From: Amaranthus tricolor
Taxonomy: Eukaryota > Streptophyta > Magnoliopsida > Caryophyllales > Amaranthaceae
Length of the DNA stretch: 64,000 nucleotides
Assembly: GCF_026212465.1 (NCBI RefSeq)
Contig: NC_080062.1
Location: 10,686,217 to 10,750,216, forward strand
Direction: 5' to 3'
Shown here: in pieces, positions 9,701 to 23,831 of the stretch
Layout of the letters: every line of letters starts with the position of its first letter
Position numbering within the stretch: the stretch's first letter is position 1
Notes under the pieces: generated by a model
Database searches by the model: none
What the model was told of the DNA's origin: nothing
The model's input: only the letters and a program-made list of their open reading frames with translations
Position numbers and translations under genes: made by a program

Positions 9701-12700
9701 ATGGCGGATTCTCAGACTGCCAACGATGCCGCTCAAACACTACGAGGTTCTGTCATTTCTCTCTGTTTCTCTTTTAATGTTTCGATTAATTTTGTTACTC
9801 TGCTTCCTGAGAAATTCTTTTTTTTCAATTAAACCTTAATTTCGGCTATATTACATTTTCTATCTTATATTCGAATCAATTAATGAATTCAATTTCAATT
9901 TTTACAATTCATTAATTTTGTTCTCAGATCGGCTATGGAGTCTTCAAAGTGATTCAGTTCAAATTGTTGCAAATTGGGGTTTTAAAGTTGTCATATTTTC
10001 CACTTAATCATACATATTGGGAATCCAATATATAATAACTACACTATTGGGATTTATGTAAGGCCAAAATCAGAACTTTAGGTGCAAAAATTGTCAAGAG
10101 TTTAGGGTATTTGAGTTATATTGTCAGAGACCAACAAGTATTGTGAGTTTGTGACTAGCTTACACACGGAGTTCAATAATTTGTTGTCAAATACTCCATA
10201 TAGTACATTTTCACTAATCTTTTTAGGGTGGTCCGTGAGCGACTTTTAATAACTCCACCACTGTTTTTTATTGAGTCCTTTATGTATTTTTCTATTTGTA
10301 TCATTTTATGTATGCATGATGTATTCTATAATTTTTTTTTTACAATTTGGTGTTTACAGTGAGTGTGAAATGGCAAAAAAAGGTGTTTCCTGAGATGGAA
10401 ATTGATACTAGTCAGCCCCCTTATGTTTTCAAGTGTCAGTTGTATGATTTGACAGGAGTCCCACCTGAAAGGCAGAAAATTATGGTAAAAGGTGGTTTAT
10501 TGAAGGTAATTACATCATGGCCACACTCCTTAAACTAAAATAAATTCATGAAGGGATTACTGGGTTTCATTGATGATAGTAAGCCGAAGGATTTATAAGA
10601 TGTTCTGTGTTTCTGTGAGGATACAAGTTCTTATGACTGTTCAACTAACTTGTTTTACCTAAAATTGTAGGATGATGCTGAATGGGCATCTGTTGGAGTA
10701 AAAGAGGTTGCAGATACTTCCTTTCATGTTTTTATTACTTTGCATGTATTGTTCTGAAGTGGCTTAGTTTCATGTTAATTTTCAGGGGCAACGACTGATG
10801 ATGATGGGGACTGCAGATGAGATAGTTAAAGCTCCTGAAAAAGGACCTGTTTTTGTTGAGGATCTTCCAGAGGAGGAACAAGTGGTCGCTGTGGTATGAT
10901 TTTGAGGTTCAACTATCCACTAGAATTTTTTTAGTATTATTAAACTTGAATATGATGTGCTTTCTATGGGTTAATTGCTCCACAGCTTAACTTTTGATTT
11001 GTTTTCATGTTCTTTTTTCTGTTTGTTAAATTGCTAGTTTTAGAATACTGCCCATTCTTTTTAGAACTAAATCCTGCATATTTCATCATGCATGCATCAA
11101 CATGGTAGCTTGAAGTGGATACTTGATATAGTAAGGATTTGCTCTCCTCAACTTGTAAAAAAAATACTCAGTAAAATATGTTAAGCTTAATAAAGGTAAA
11201 TGGTGAAAATGCAGATATGATCATCTTCATTGGGCATAGAGTTTCTATGGATTTTAACCTGTTTGCGTCCAAAAACGATTTTCTTACTTGTGTTACACGG
11301 TTAATAGCTTAGACTTAATTTTGTACTTTTATTGCTATGTTGAGTTAGTTGATTTCATAGTTTTGCATACACCCTTAAGGTTACATTTGACCCCATGTAC
11401 AAATGGGGTGTTATTTTAGAAAATTAGCTGAATCCTAATTAGAGTAGGATTAGGAGTGAGATAAGAGGCAAGGGAAAGTTGATGTTAAGAGTTTTAGAAG
11501 CTCGGTAATGAGGGATCTTTTGTGGTTTTAAGATACTGGGCAGATAGAGGAGGGAAAAGGGAAAGAGATTGGAGAAAGAAGAAAGGAGCAATCTTTGCAA
11601 AAATCGGTTTAATGATCCAATTTTAGGGTTTAGATTTTGGGTTGTGTTTGGACATGTGATTGGATCAAAGATTGAACCTTAATGGTTTTTATAGTAGATG
11701 GACGTACAGTTGGAAATTTGGCGAAGTTTGGGTTTGTGACGTGGGCTTTAGGATCTAGAGAGGCCTTAAGGATCCAAGAAATAGAAAGATAGAGTTATAG
11801 AAAGATCTATTTTTTGACTAAAAAATAAAATGCCGAAATAAAAGAAATAACTAACATTTTAATTTAGCCTAACTAAAATCAAAAGATAAACTTTCTAACA
11901 AACATCCTGGGCCACACGTGTGAGTTGTGAGTCACACGTTTGGACTTGGAGTTCTAATTCAGTTGGACTTCTAGTGGGACTAGGATTCCTCAATGAAATA
12001 GAGGTTTATCTTTGGAAAATTGGGAGTAAGGCAGTGCTTGAAATTTGCTATTCTATCTTTCTTTCTTTTTTCCCCTAACTTTTCTGTATAAATTTCCTTG
12101 TGGTCTCGTAAAAATGATACGAATTATAGAATTATATGATGATCATTCCAATTTAGGATTGCTAAATGAAGGCCAACCAAACTTGTTCATTTGAGATTAT
12201 TCTTGTTATTTCTCCATTTTTTGTTCTAACAAAATTCATACTGTTAAGGATAATCAGCCAAGAAAGAATATATCAGGGCTTGACCATTTGCTTATAAATA
12301 TGTTGTGAAAGGTCAAAGAAGGTTTGCCCCCTTTATTTTATCTTGTTTTGTTTTGGCTGTGGAGCAGTGATATGTATTTTCATTGCTTTGAGTATTAAAT
12401 GCACAACAATCTACAGACCCTTTGTGCCATGCCGCCATCATCAATATTGTACATTGCGTATATTAAGTGGTTTACTGCTTGTCGGTTGATTGTAAAGCCT
12501 ACATATTACCCTCAAGATCCTAGATTTACGACCATAACTTGTATTAGATTTTTATAGGCAACAAGTTTCTTGCATTCCTTATATTCTTATGTATCCTGTG
12601 TGGATAGAAGCTTGTCTTTTGCATGGTATTTTTTCAGCTGCTGCTTCGACATTTGGCTGACTTTAGTCCTTATACCGTGAGATTTGAGGGTTTTCATTTC

Positions 12701-15700
12701 ACCCTTAATAGATCTTGACTTTCATTTACCTTCTTAACAAAAATTTATAATCAAGTCTAATTTTAGCAATTGATGACAACAAAAAGGCCAGCTACTGCTG
12801 CTTTCTAGACCATAATGATCTACTTATCCATGTGATTTAATTGTATGATGTTTGCAGGGTCATTCTGCTGGTCTTTTTAATTTAGGAAATACATGCTACA
12901 TGAACTCCACAATTCAATGCTTGCATTCAGTTCCTGAGTTGAAATCCGCCTTATTGGAGTGAGCTTTTCCCTCTATCCTTTTTTTTGTAAATTTTCTTAT
13001 GCTTTATTGAAAAAACTTGGACTTCCATGTTTTATTGTATCCATTTTTAACATTGGTACCTTGGCTTTCAATTATTGAGCAGGTATTCGCAGTCTGGCCA
13101 AAACAATCAGTTAGATCAAACTTCTCATCTCTTGACTGTTGCAACAAAAGATTTGTTTAGTGATCTCGATAAAAATGTCAAACCAGTGGCTCCTATGCAA
13201 TTCTGGATGGTGTGTGCTCATATAGCTTTTGAACTAACTACTCATCATGTTTTATTCTTTACTTATTGTTCTCGTGAACTTTTGGAGGGATTAATATCTT
13301 ACTATAAGTCTATAACACTGAGAATCCTGAATTCTTTTTTGGTCCTCAGCACCCTTTGTCTGTAAGAATTTGCTTCTTCTGCAATTTATAGTTGTCCCTT
13401 TGAGTTTGCTTCATTAGTTATTTTAGAAGTTTGGCCCACCAATTCACTCTTCATCTCTCATTTCCCTTTTGTTTTGCCCCACCTAATGTTCTTGTCCTTT
13501 AAAAAAGTAAGTTTCCTCCTATGGGGCGAACTCTTAGGGACTATGGAGTATTTACTAGCACTGGATGTTCATATGTTTTTTCGGTATCAGGTTTTTTAGT
13601 TGTCTAATGTAGAATTTTCTTCATTAATTTTATATTAGTATGTCTGTGTTATCCTTGCAACCCAAACAGGAAGCTATTTATGGTAATCATGTGAACTATT
13701 TCTGACTAGTGGCTGAAAAAAGTCGGATATGGAGTATCTTGGTTCTTCATGGTGTTAGTGTTGGAATGAGCCAAGTATGAACTAAATTCTGTTTGCTGCG
13801 TTGATGTGGTTGTGACATGGCGATGCTCATTAGTGTACCTTATGCTTGCAGGTATTGCGTAAAAAGTTCCCTCAGTTTGGCCAGCAGCATAATGGTGCTT
13901 TTATGCAACAGGTTAAATTCAAATGTCCATATTTTTCAGTTGTGCTACTCTTTAAACTTGCTGTAATAACACTGCTACGATCATTGAATTTCAGGATGCA
14001 GAGGAATGCTGGACACAGCTCTTGTACACCCTATCCCAATCTCTTAGATCTCCCAGTACAAGGTAGTTAGTTAATTTACTTTAAAAATAGCTGTTGTATA
14101 TGTGTTAGATTTGTCTTCTCTGCATTGGTTTACTCCGCTTCTTGGTGCTATTTGATTTCAGTGTACTGATGTTTCTCTATTTCTTTTTGTTGGACTTTTA
14201 TGTGTTGTGCTTGTGTAATTATGCTAATTATTCTTTGTATTGCTCTCTTTGAGCAATGGCATTTCTTTTTATTCAATATCTTTGTTTAATACACATATAC
14301 AATAAGCTTGTCTTCAAGATAAAAATCTGCAATTTTATGAGCAGAAACTTGTAGAATTTATACTGGTAATTTCAGCATCGAGAGAGGAGCCCCATTCGAA
14401 TAGTGCGTCCTTCTTTTGTGTTATATGGTTGATGCATTTCCCACTTTATGAATTTTCTTGTGATTCATCTGGCTTGTTTTCATGATTTGTGTACTTTTGA
14501 CTTTCTTAAATAAAGATATTAGCATTTATTTTAGTTAATGTCATTTCTTAAATTTATATGTAGTGGGAGTCTCAACTATGTGAAGCGCCTTTTTGGTATC
14601 GAGCTTGCTAGCAGGTAAATTCTTTGCTAGAGTATTACATATCTTCTGCACCTCTTTTTATTCATTAGTGTTAGGTGGCTGTGAAGCTCACTGTTATACT
14701 TACCTATTCCATGAGTTTTGCGGGCAACAAAAGGCTTGTGTTTGTACTCTAGTTTTTTTGTTGTCATCTTTTTCTATTTTAGCTGCTACTGCATTGAAGA
14801 TACACATTTTCGAGACAGTGATATGAAAATGGAAGGGTTAACACTCAACTTGTTTTTGATCAAAACTTGTAGATGGTTTGCTATTGTATATCATCTTTTT
14901 GAATAGATGGGCAGGCCATTAATTCATCTAGTAGATAGTTATTTTAATATGTCCATGCAATGGGGTCACTACTAGTAGAAATTTTGAAAAAAATAGAGAT
15001 TTCAGAGAGGATAGGTTAGTGATGTTTGAATTATACATTGGTTGGTTTGAATTTATCGAGGCTGATAATTGTTCATGGATGGACTTTTGGTAGACACCCT
15101 GAGTAATTTGTGGTGGCTGGTTTTCGAGAGAACTGTCAAGCCTCAACATCACTTTGTGCCAACTGCCAAGCCTGTTTTAAAGATAAGGCGAAAATCGAAA
15201 GCATGCTCCTATGAATACTGTAAATGTCAGTTATGTAGATGAAATTACATTAATGGTGGTTAAGTGTGTGCTTCATTTGGTTTGAATTTATCTCCATGAC
15301 AGTTCGATCCATTTTTGTAACAAGCACAATGATGCGAACACAGAGGTGATGCAATTCTCGTATCGTCGAATATTAGCCAAAACCGTGAAAAATCCCTTGA
15401 AGCGGCCTGAAATGCATATTCTTGCACCTTTATGATTAGACGTGTTAGATCGGTTGGTCGAGTGTGACCCAAGGTGTCATGGATTTATTATTATTTTGTT
15501 TAGATTGCTATAAAATAATCTACAAAATATCATGCAACATTTTTCGTTTAAATAAAAATAATAATTTTTCTTATTATTTTGGGTAAAAAATAAATTTTTA
15601 AGTAATAGTTGTGCAATATTAACTCAAATAATAAAAATTAACTAAATCATAGTATGTTATAACTCGAAATATTGATGTAAAACTAAAATTGACCAAATTT

Positions 15701-18700
15701 TAAGAAAAAGTGTCAGCTTGGGTTCGGTCGGGTTTTTGAGTCAGATCAAAATTTGACATGTGATACTAGTTCAATATTGTAACTTAGTGCGGCCTAAACG
15801 ATACAATGCATTCTTGTTTTTGCTCTATGGATATACCTCATTTGGTCTTGAGTATAGTGGAAGTTACGATGATTATACTTGAGTGTAATTTGCTATTTCA
15901 ATCTCTTATATTTAGTTTCGTTTATGAAATATTTTAATGCAATAATTTGTAGCTTTGTGTAGCTTGTTAGTAATATTTTTCATTGTGCTGAAGAATCTTG
16001 GATTTTCGTTTTGCTTAACATTTTATAGGGTAAACTGTCAAGAAAGCGGTGAAGAAAGTATGGAGATGGAATCAACGTTTGCTCTAAAATGTCACATATC
16101 ACATGAAGTGAACCATTTGCATGAGGGGCTAAAGCATGTAAGCTTCTAATCTTACAATAATATTAACTATTCTATTTTCTCTTGCCCCTTCATATTTTGG
16201 TTCTATTGAATTGTTGCCTTTTCTTGTATGAGTTTTTTGTTAAGGAAATTTTTTTATTAATAAAGAAATATTGTCATGCATCCATGGCATAAGGAATCCC
16301 AAAAATCATAATCTAAATAACTATAATATCTCCACTATCTTATTATTAAAATTAGATCGCAACTTACCTTTAGATTTCCATTCATCTCCACCAATACCAT
16401 CTCATTATTAAAGAATTTCTCTATCTCATTATTAATTATCCACTTACCTTTAGATTCCTTTATATTCTAATTTCATTTTCTTAGATCTTAAATAAGATAA
16501 TCAAATAGAAATGAAGGGGGTGCATTGTGAAGATTCTGAAATCGTATGTTGGATATTTTTTGATGATAATTGTAGAATGTATCCTTTAATTATTCAAATG
16601 CACTTTTGTATGACTTCCCAAACCATAGTTACTAGAAACTGAAAACTTCTCACTAAATTCTGTGTCGAAACCTTTGTTTTAAAACTCTAGATTAACGTTT
16701 TGAAACTATATTCCTTAAGTGTTTTTTATAACAAAACTATATATATCATCAAAGCCCTTCTTTTCTTTTCTTTTTCTTTTTCCTTTTCTTTTTATCTTTT
16801 TAGTCATTTTCTTTTCTTACATTTTTTGACCCAATCTATTTTTTGTTGCAAGATAAAAGTGTACCCATAATGCAAAAATGCAGTAACAAATATGATGATG
16901 CGGTAACAAGTATTATGCGGTTTTCGTACCGCCAAGTGCCAAATATCGGCCTAAACCATGAAATATCGCTTGAAACGGCCTAAAGCACCTTATTTACACC
17001 TTTACGATGCAAGTAGTATTGTTTCGGTAAATTTGAAAACCTTTGCGATGCGGTCAATACGATACAATGTCACCTTTTTTGCACTATAATTGTACCTACA
17101 TTTTCGAAACTCTAAATTAACGTTTCTTAATCAAATTACGTTTCTGGTAACAAGTTCCAAACATTACTTGAAAACTTATAGGCAATAGCCACTTAATCAT
17201 TTGATTTTACTTAATGCTAATTATTGTGGTAAACAATGGTTTACCAAGTTATGCCAGATAATCAATGGTTTACCAAGTTATGCCTGATAATTGTTACTTG
17301 AAAAGCTTAGTGGTATCATTGTCACATGATTCACTCACTAGTACGCAACTGTTGGATTCGATTTCCCTAACCAAAGTTCGTTTGCGACTCATATCACTCG
17401 AATCTGCGAGTTGAATCGCGAAATCACTGATTTGAATGTAAGAGGAGTAAGAATGAAAAGTAAGAGAAGTGAGAAAGGAAATAAGAGAAGTTAGAAAGGA
17501 CAAATGGAGACTGAAGATGACAAAAGCATAAAGATGAGAATGCCATTGATGATTCACTCTTTTTGAACAATGGTGGTACTAGAGAGAGGCCAAACGAAAA
17601 GAAGGAAGTAAACAAGGTGAAAGGGAGAAGACAACCATGAGCTTTATTTATTTTTTTTTTCCATTTTTTTTTCACCTTTTGTCTTTAATATTTCTAACTA
17701 ACTTTTGCTTTTCCCAAGTTTTGTTTGTTTATTTATTGGTTTATAGGGACGACTTAGAGATAGTAGAAAATCGAAATGAATGGAGAAGAAAAATCCACGT
17801 GGACGACCAATGGAAATAATATATTTATTTACGTAGTTGACTCCTATCTTTTGGGATTAAGGCTCTTGATTATTTTGATTGTTTAGATCCTTTAAATGGA
17901 TAAGTGGGCTTTTGAGCTTCTTTTCCTTTTTTTACCTTTTCTCTATTGTTTTCATCTTCTTCTAGACTCATCTTATATTACCTTTTTTTATTATTCTTGT
18001 CCTTTTTCTGAATAACTTATTTCCCATTTATCTATTTTGAACATTTTTCTTTTGATTTTTTTGTACTAATTTTGTGCAAAAAGAACTTTGGCGAAAAAGC
18101 AACGAATCATAAACTCAAAAATTGAACTAAACAACAACTAATGGACCGCAAACGCAAATCCGTACAAAAATCAAAGCGGAGCGCGAATCATGTGACACTG
18201 GCCTATACAGCCCAATGCATCCTATACAATAACAAATTTTGTAATGAAATTGGTGTGTGCATCTGGTCGACTGACTTCTTTGTTTATGCACAAGTGCATC
18301 CAAACAACCTCAGTCCCCCCAAGTAAAGCACTGCTTCATCTCACCATAAAAATAGCAGACGTTATTATGAGTCTTTGATAAATGATAGTGACGATTAATC
18401 CATTATGTGTTCTCTATTATTGAAGAATGGCTTTAATGATTTCCGTTCTTTAAAGTGCTATTGTGTATTGGCATTCACATTTCTCCTCAAATATAACATA
18501 TAAATATTTCATGCTTATTGCCTTGGGGCCAAACAAAATTTTTCTGTGTGAGCATTAAGCAGTGTTAATTCCCTTTTACATAATTTTCAAGATGTGAAAT
18601 TAGATACTATAATCTTAGTCTTTGTATCTAGCCTGAGCTCCAAGATTTCGATCAATTTTTTTTGTAGGGTCTGAAATCTGAGTTAGAAAAGAATTCACCT

Positions 18701-21700
18701 GCATTGGGGCGCAGTGCAATCTACATAAAGGAGTCACATATCAGTGGTCTACCAAGGTAACTCTTTCCTCATCTGTAATTATTGCTCCATGCTATTCTAA
18801 TCAAGTGTCTCAGTTGATAATGCACCAATTTTTAAGAATAAGAGGGGGACCATATGGGAAGGAGTAAAGTGATAATTTAATGGCAATTTTGTAAATAGTT
18901 AGATCCTACGAGTGCATAAGGGAAAGAGGTCAACAAATAAGGAAATGAGACATTTGATGTGAATATGCCAAAAGAGGAAATGAGACATTTCATTAGAATA
19001 GGAGGGAGTATGTTGAACAGTAATCGGCAAAATAATTTGTGTTAATCGTGCTTCATTATAAATGCAAATGAGGGAACATATATCACCAACTGAATCCCTT
19101 CTCTTCTCACTTTTTACAGCACCCAGAACTAAGTTTTCAATCTACATTCTACACATTTTATACCTGTTACAGTGACCGGTTCTGTTTTTTTTGGGTGAAG
19201 GTATTTGACCATTCAATTTGTCCGTTTTTTCTGGAAGAGAGAGTCAAATCAGAAGGCGAAAATATTGCGGGTAAATATTAATGTCTTATATGTTTGCTTA
19301 TAAAAAGTATCATTGCTGTTGACTTCGGACTGGAGATTAGGGCTTGAGGCTATATTTTTTCATTTGAGTTTAATTAAATCTTGCATCTTAATTTTGATTT
19401 ATGATACCAGAAAGTTGATTACCCTTTAGAGTTGGACGTTTATGATTTGTGCTCAGATGAACTCAAAAAGAAACTAGAAGTTCCCCGTCAGGTGTGTGTA
19501 CAAAATGTGCTTTGCTACTTTTTGATATGCATGCTTCACCAGTTGCATAAGCCTTTTAGAATTTGATTATGTCCTGTTATCAGATTCTAAGAGATGAAGA
19601 GGGTAAAAAATTGGGTCTCAAACCTAGCAAAAAAAGTTCTGATAAGGACAATGATGTCAAGATGGTTGATGCAGAGGTATTTTCTTACTTAGCTGAGTGG
19701 TCTATCAATGATTGCTAGGTGATTCTTTGCAACTTTGAAAAGCTTTGAATCGATGTTTCGCCTTTCATGTCTGATTGCTAATAGGGTTCTCTAAACGGGA
19801 GTGGAGAGTCTTCTAGTGCAACCTCTCTAGAAGGTATGTGCTGTACACAATTATACATGAAAGTCATCTTTTTGTTTATTTTCCTGTATTTCTAAGTAAT
19901 GTCAATTGTCAACCTCTCAAAAGTGATCAAGTAAAGTTGTCAACAGAGAGGTTCTTGCTGCTTACATAAAACAAAAATACAAAATACAAGCTTGCTCCTT
20001 GTCAAAAAGGCTAGTTTAGAATTTAAGATGAAGTTTAGGTGCACAAACCTTCAACACCATGACATCTGTTATCTATGGTTTAGTGAGAAAGATATCAGTA
20101 GATGTTGAAAAGACATTTTTGAAGGGTTGATTTAGAGTGTTCAGGAGGTTTTGTATCTTCTGGTGACAACTTCGTAGTAGTAATATATATATTGTGACGG
20201 TTGAGACTTGAGAGTGATTAAAAAGGACTTTTGACATCTACTTGGGAATAGTGGGTTAAATATTGTTGTGGTTTTAGTGCGGTTTCCATTAGAAATTAAT
20301 CAGGGGCAAGCTATACTCTGGCAATGGCGGAAAAAACCATGAAGGCAAAGAAGCTGGCTTGGGATCAGAATGTAATCTCAGTTCATCATTTGCTGATTTG
20401 AAGAGGATGTCAAGCTTTCTGAACAGTTCAAAAAACTTAAAACTCTTCTTGGAGCCTGACAAATCTTTAATAGTCTCTTGTAGACATAAATAAAGGGTGT
20501 CCAATCTACGGTTGCGTTTTTTCTTGTTAAGAATGATGTGAAGTATGTGATGATATTAGCTCTACTGGAGATGATTGTAACTAGTTAATTGAGGTATTTG
20601 AATGAAAGAATTTTAATGATTATATGTGACTGTTGCAGTTTTTTCTTCTTAAGAGTGATGTAAAGTACTTAAAATTATCTTTAATAGGGACGGTTGTGAT
20701 TAGTTAATGGGTATTTAAAGGAATGATTTTAGATGATTATATGCTAGGCAGTTAGTCTTAGAGACGATGGCTTTTTCATCTTTTGTTTGTGGTTAATCTC
20801 ACTCTGTTATAACCATGTTCAAGTCTTCATATTAAATGGTATACGAGTAGTTTCATTTAGGAAAACTATATCAGCATATTCGATCTCTTGCTGACCGCAA
20901 ATGGGTTAATGTTTAATCTTTATGTGTCTCGACTTTCAAGGTAAGTTCTTCCATATGAGTCAAGTCTAAAAGCTCTTGAGGTAGGTACCATATGACGAAA
21001 AGGTCTCGAAGCAGGTATTGAACCAATTCTTAATGTATCTTTATGTCTTTGATTGCAGCAGCTCCATCTGAAAAAGAGATGCAGTTGACTGGAGTTTACG
21101 ATTTAGTCTCCGTATTAACCCACAAAGGTAGAAGTGCTGATTCAGGGCACTATGTTGCTTGGGTGAAGCAAGAGAGTGGTGAGTGACACATCAACTTAAT
21201 TTTTGATTTATTTGACTCCAAAACTCTCAATTTTTCAAGTGCTTACAGAATTTGTTGCCTGCAGGAAAGTGGATAGAATACGATGATGACAATCCAATTC
21301 CTCAACGAGAAGAAGACATTGTGAAGCTTTCCGGAGGAGGTAAGCACTCTTTAGTCACCGTAATAGTACAAAATTACAGTTTCGGTCACCATCGCATAAC
21401 GGTCGCGAAACAGATTTCGTGGTCAATGCGGTTGCGATCAATGCAGCCTATATTTCAGTCGTGATGAACTAAAAAACATGTATGATACAGTCGCAATACG
21501 GTGATGCAACCTTGTTTTTGCAGTATGAGTCTACCTCTCCTGCCCTTCCTAACAGAGAGAATATATAGGAACTGAGCTATAAGGAATTATTCTTTTCAGC
21601 AATGTTGTTTGCCCCTCCTAAACCCCGATCCTCCCAAATTTTTGTCGTTGAAATACGTCACTTAATTTAACATGGTTATAACTGTTTTTGTTTCCAGGTG

Positions 21701-21753
21701 ATTGGCATATGGCATACATTTGCATGTACAAGGCCAGAGCTACCCCAATGTAA
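9701..21753 (+). CDS. UBP6: Ubiquitin carboxyl-terminal hydrolase 6/7 (USP14/Ubp6 family)
   Basis: Proteasome-associated cysteine deubiquitinase that trims ubiquitin from substrates at the 26S lid. Eighteen exons: 9701-9746, 10360-10505, 10671-10706, 10786-10893, 12858-12958, 13083-13209, 13852-13911, 13995-14062, 14564-14614, 16029-16137, 18668-18756, 19201-19270, 19411-19491, 19584-19676, 19785-19833, 21059-21178, 21265-21339, 21698-21753. They sum to 1485 nt (494 aa plus TAA), the usual family length. An N-terminal ubiquitin-like domain (VSVKWQKK...GVPPERQKIMVKGGLLK) covers about residues 16-90. The Cys box GLFNLGNTCYMNS has catalytic Cys125, the His box SADSGHYVAWVKQ has His442, and GDWHMAYI has Asp478. 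The second Met-rich Ubl segment LMMMGTADEIVKAPEKGP is typical of plant UBP6/7. Exon 1 gives MADSQTANDAAQTLR before VSVKWQ, where remembered homologues have only MPT. Introns 9, 10, 11 and 17 carry repeats. The three catalytic positions are intact, so it should be active. Confidence 0.95.
15280..15835 (+). repeat. Intronic dispersed repeat family R1, copy 1
   Basis: In UBP6 intron 9. Words such as 'gatgcg', 'aaaaccgtgaaaaatc', 'ttgaagcggcctgaaa' and 'cacctttatgatta', and later 'cggcctaaacgatacaatgc', align in order with 16870-17095 (ccatgaaatatc, cttgaaacggcctaaag, cacctttacgatg, gatacaatg). The middle (about 15480-15780) is AT-rich and may be a second insertion. Class unknown; no clear ends. 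Confidence 0.55.
16865..17095 (+). repeat. Intronic dispersed repeat family R1, copy 2
   Basis: The best-preserved member, in UBP6 intron 10: 'gcaaaaatgcagtaac...ttttcgtaccgcc...gaaatatcgcttgaaacgg...cctttgcgatgcggtcaat' to 'acaatgtcacctttttt'. Its reverse complement matches 30690-30850 in a ProRS intron, including 'atcgtattgaccg' and 'aaggttttcaaattta'. Confidence 0.65.
17748..17880 (+). mobile_element. RTE-type LINE, 3' end fragment
   Basis: In UBP6 intron 10. It encodes ENRNEWRRKIHVDD and continues into 'ttttgggattaaggctcttgat', the same C-terminus and 3' tail seen in the longer LINE relic at 32640-32775 (QNEWRRRIHVDD..., ttttgggattaaggttctg). 5'-truncated, as is usual for LINEs. Confidence 0.75.
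18836..19015. mobile_element. Stowaway-like MITE remnant
   Basis: In UBP6 intron 11. The right end reads ...gaataggagggagta, the Stowaway terminal motif (ctccct.. reversed) with a TA. The left end (gaataagagggggacc) does not form its complement, so the left arm is lost. 'ggaaatgagacattt' occurs twice inside. Non-coding. Confidence 0.55.
21355..21535 (+). repeat. Intronic dispersed repeat family R1, diverged copy 3
   Basis: In the last UBP6 intron. Repeated words ggtcgcgaaac, tgcggttgcgatcaatgc, gtcgcaatacggtgatgcaac and 'ttgtttttgcagtatgag' parallel the gcggtcaatacgatacaatg / ttgcactataat text of copy 2. The relationship is by shared words only. Confidence 0.4.
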
Positions 21754-23831
21754 TTCTAGTTTGAGTAGAGTCTGAGTCGTGTCATGTCGTATCTTATCAT
21801 AAGTTATAAATATCTTTAATTCACTTGTATGGATTTGATTCAATGGAGACCGCCGAGGGAACGTTTTTTGGCCACCCTTTTGGTCCAGTGATGTTATTGT
21901 AACTTTTTCTTTCTCTTCTTTCTGATTTTACGGAGCTTAAATTATATGCACCGGTGCGCATGTATAATATATGCAGACATACACTATACGTCTATATCAT
22001 TGATCAATATTAATATAATCTTCAAGTGTCGTGTGTTGCAATTATGTTATTTATTTAATTATTTTCTCGTCTAAATTGTAAGGGTAACATTGGTAAATGG
22101 TGATTTTTTAATTATTAATTAGTAGATTGTTTTCAGCTAATTTAAATAATGCAATGTAACATAAAGTAGAAATTAATGTACCTATTAAAATCAAATCATA
22201 GCAAAAAAAACTCAATAACATCATTGATGGAAAATAGACAAATCGACATTACAATAAATCAGAAATCAAAATCAAAAAATACTAACACATCAACAATTAG
22301 AAATAAAAGAAAGAAAATTAAAACAAGTGGGGCTGAAGATGAATGAAGCTTGAGTAAATATGAGGAACAAATTGATAAAGAAGATGTGAAAAAACATTTT
22401 TTTGAATTTGAAAATAAGAAATAGGTCAAGAAGAGTCACATGGTCTATAATATTTAAGAATTATCGTGTGAAATGCTCATTTTGTAAAATTGGAAAAATC
22501 GTATAATCTTAATATTTTACTGATTTTAACCAATTCTAACGATTTTATTGGCGATTTTACCCAGAAATGATTTTAATCTCAATTCAGCTCGGTGGGTGCA
22601 ATTGAAATTGTGAAATTGTATGATTTTACGATCTAGATCGTGATTTTAACAACCTTGGTCTTAATCATAAAAACTTCCTTATATATTAGCTTTTACTAGC
22701 ATATAAATATAAATTAATTATATATTGTGATTATGATTATGAAAATTTATGTACTTGTTAATTCACAATTCATAAATGACTATTAAAAGTATTCCTTTTA
22801 ATTAATTAAATGATAAAGTCTAATAAATCGTTGTTTACTGTTCAAAAATTTTAAGGATAAACTAAAAATGAACAAAAATGACTAATATTCAATTATTCTA
22901 TTGCATGTGAAAACATATTCATTGGATTTTACGATCCTACGATTCAATTCTACTGATTTCGACCTACCCTTTATCAATACTAGGTAAAATCCCGATTATA
23001 ACAATGTTGGATGAGACACCTAATATCCTTTTGCTAGGGCTCTTCTATTGATTTGGTGGGCCATATTAAGAGCCTAAATTAGTATTAGAATAATGTGTGG
23101 TGGCTAATACATAGATAGAAATATTGTTTGAGAGGATATAAAGTGTATCTCATGTATAAGTGTGAAATCTCCATAAAAGGAGTGAGCTTTGAGATCTAGT
23201 GAGGCAATTCATCGATTGTGAGTGATATTTCATTAATATATTGTTGAATAGTTAAAAAAATGTAATGGTATTTGAATAAGAAGTGTCGAAACGCCATTTA
23301 TATAGTGATGAACAAAGCATTGATCTTTTTTTTTGTGTGCGTATGGTCTATTTTTCTTCATCTTTCTACACTTCTTCTCACCATAGAATTAATATTGTTG
23401 TGTGTTTGCTTCAAGACTTTGAGTTTCTTAATCCATGGTGTTTTTATATTTACCATATTTTCTTTTCTCCTCAACCTATAATATATATATTTTTTTGATC
23501 AAAACACCAAGCTCTTGGTGATGGTTAATTCTACAATAACAATAGCAATTATGTAATTATATCTCTTTTTTCAATAGCTACATTTCTTTATTTTTTTAAA
23601 GAGCTTTTTGATGGAAAGTAAATAAAAATAGGAAAGATAGTATTAAAAATTGCAAAATTTAATTTTAATGGTATGAACTTTCCCTGTTCTACTTTTAAAG
23701 GTTTCAATTTTGATTTATTTTTTAAAAGATAAATCAAAATTCGAACTTATAAAAGCAGAGCACCGAAAGTTTGTATCTTTAAATCTAAAAATTTACTCAA
23801 CTTTTATAAAAGCAAAATAAAGAATATTTGT
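21754..23831. other. UBP6 3' UTR and AT-rich intergenic DNA
   Basis: Probable UBP6 3' UTR to about 22020. Then DNA with no gene. About 22480-23005 is rich in 'ttttacgat' and 'gattcaattct' words ('gattttacgatctagatcg', 'ggattttacgatcctacg') that recur in the same sense at 46400-46955 in a CYP59 intron, ending '..attctaataactttgtc' there and '..gattataacaatgttgg' here. This suggests an AT-rich non-autonomous repeat. Short Leu/Phe-rich frames near 23280-23490 look spurious. Confidence 0.45.

Noticed and set aside
20289..20504. Minus-strand 71-codon frame in UBP6 intron 15
   Set aside because: No recognisable family, and the region lies between well-supported exons; possibly a decayed insertion but not a supported gene.
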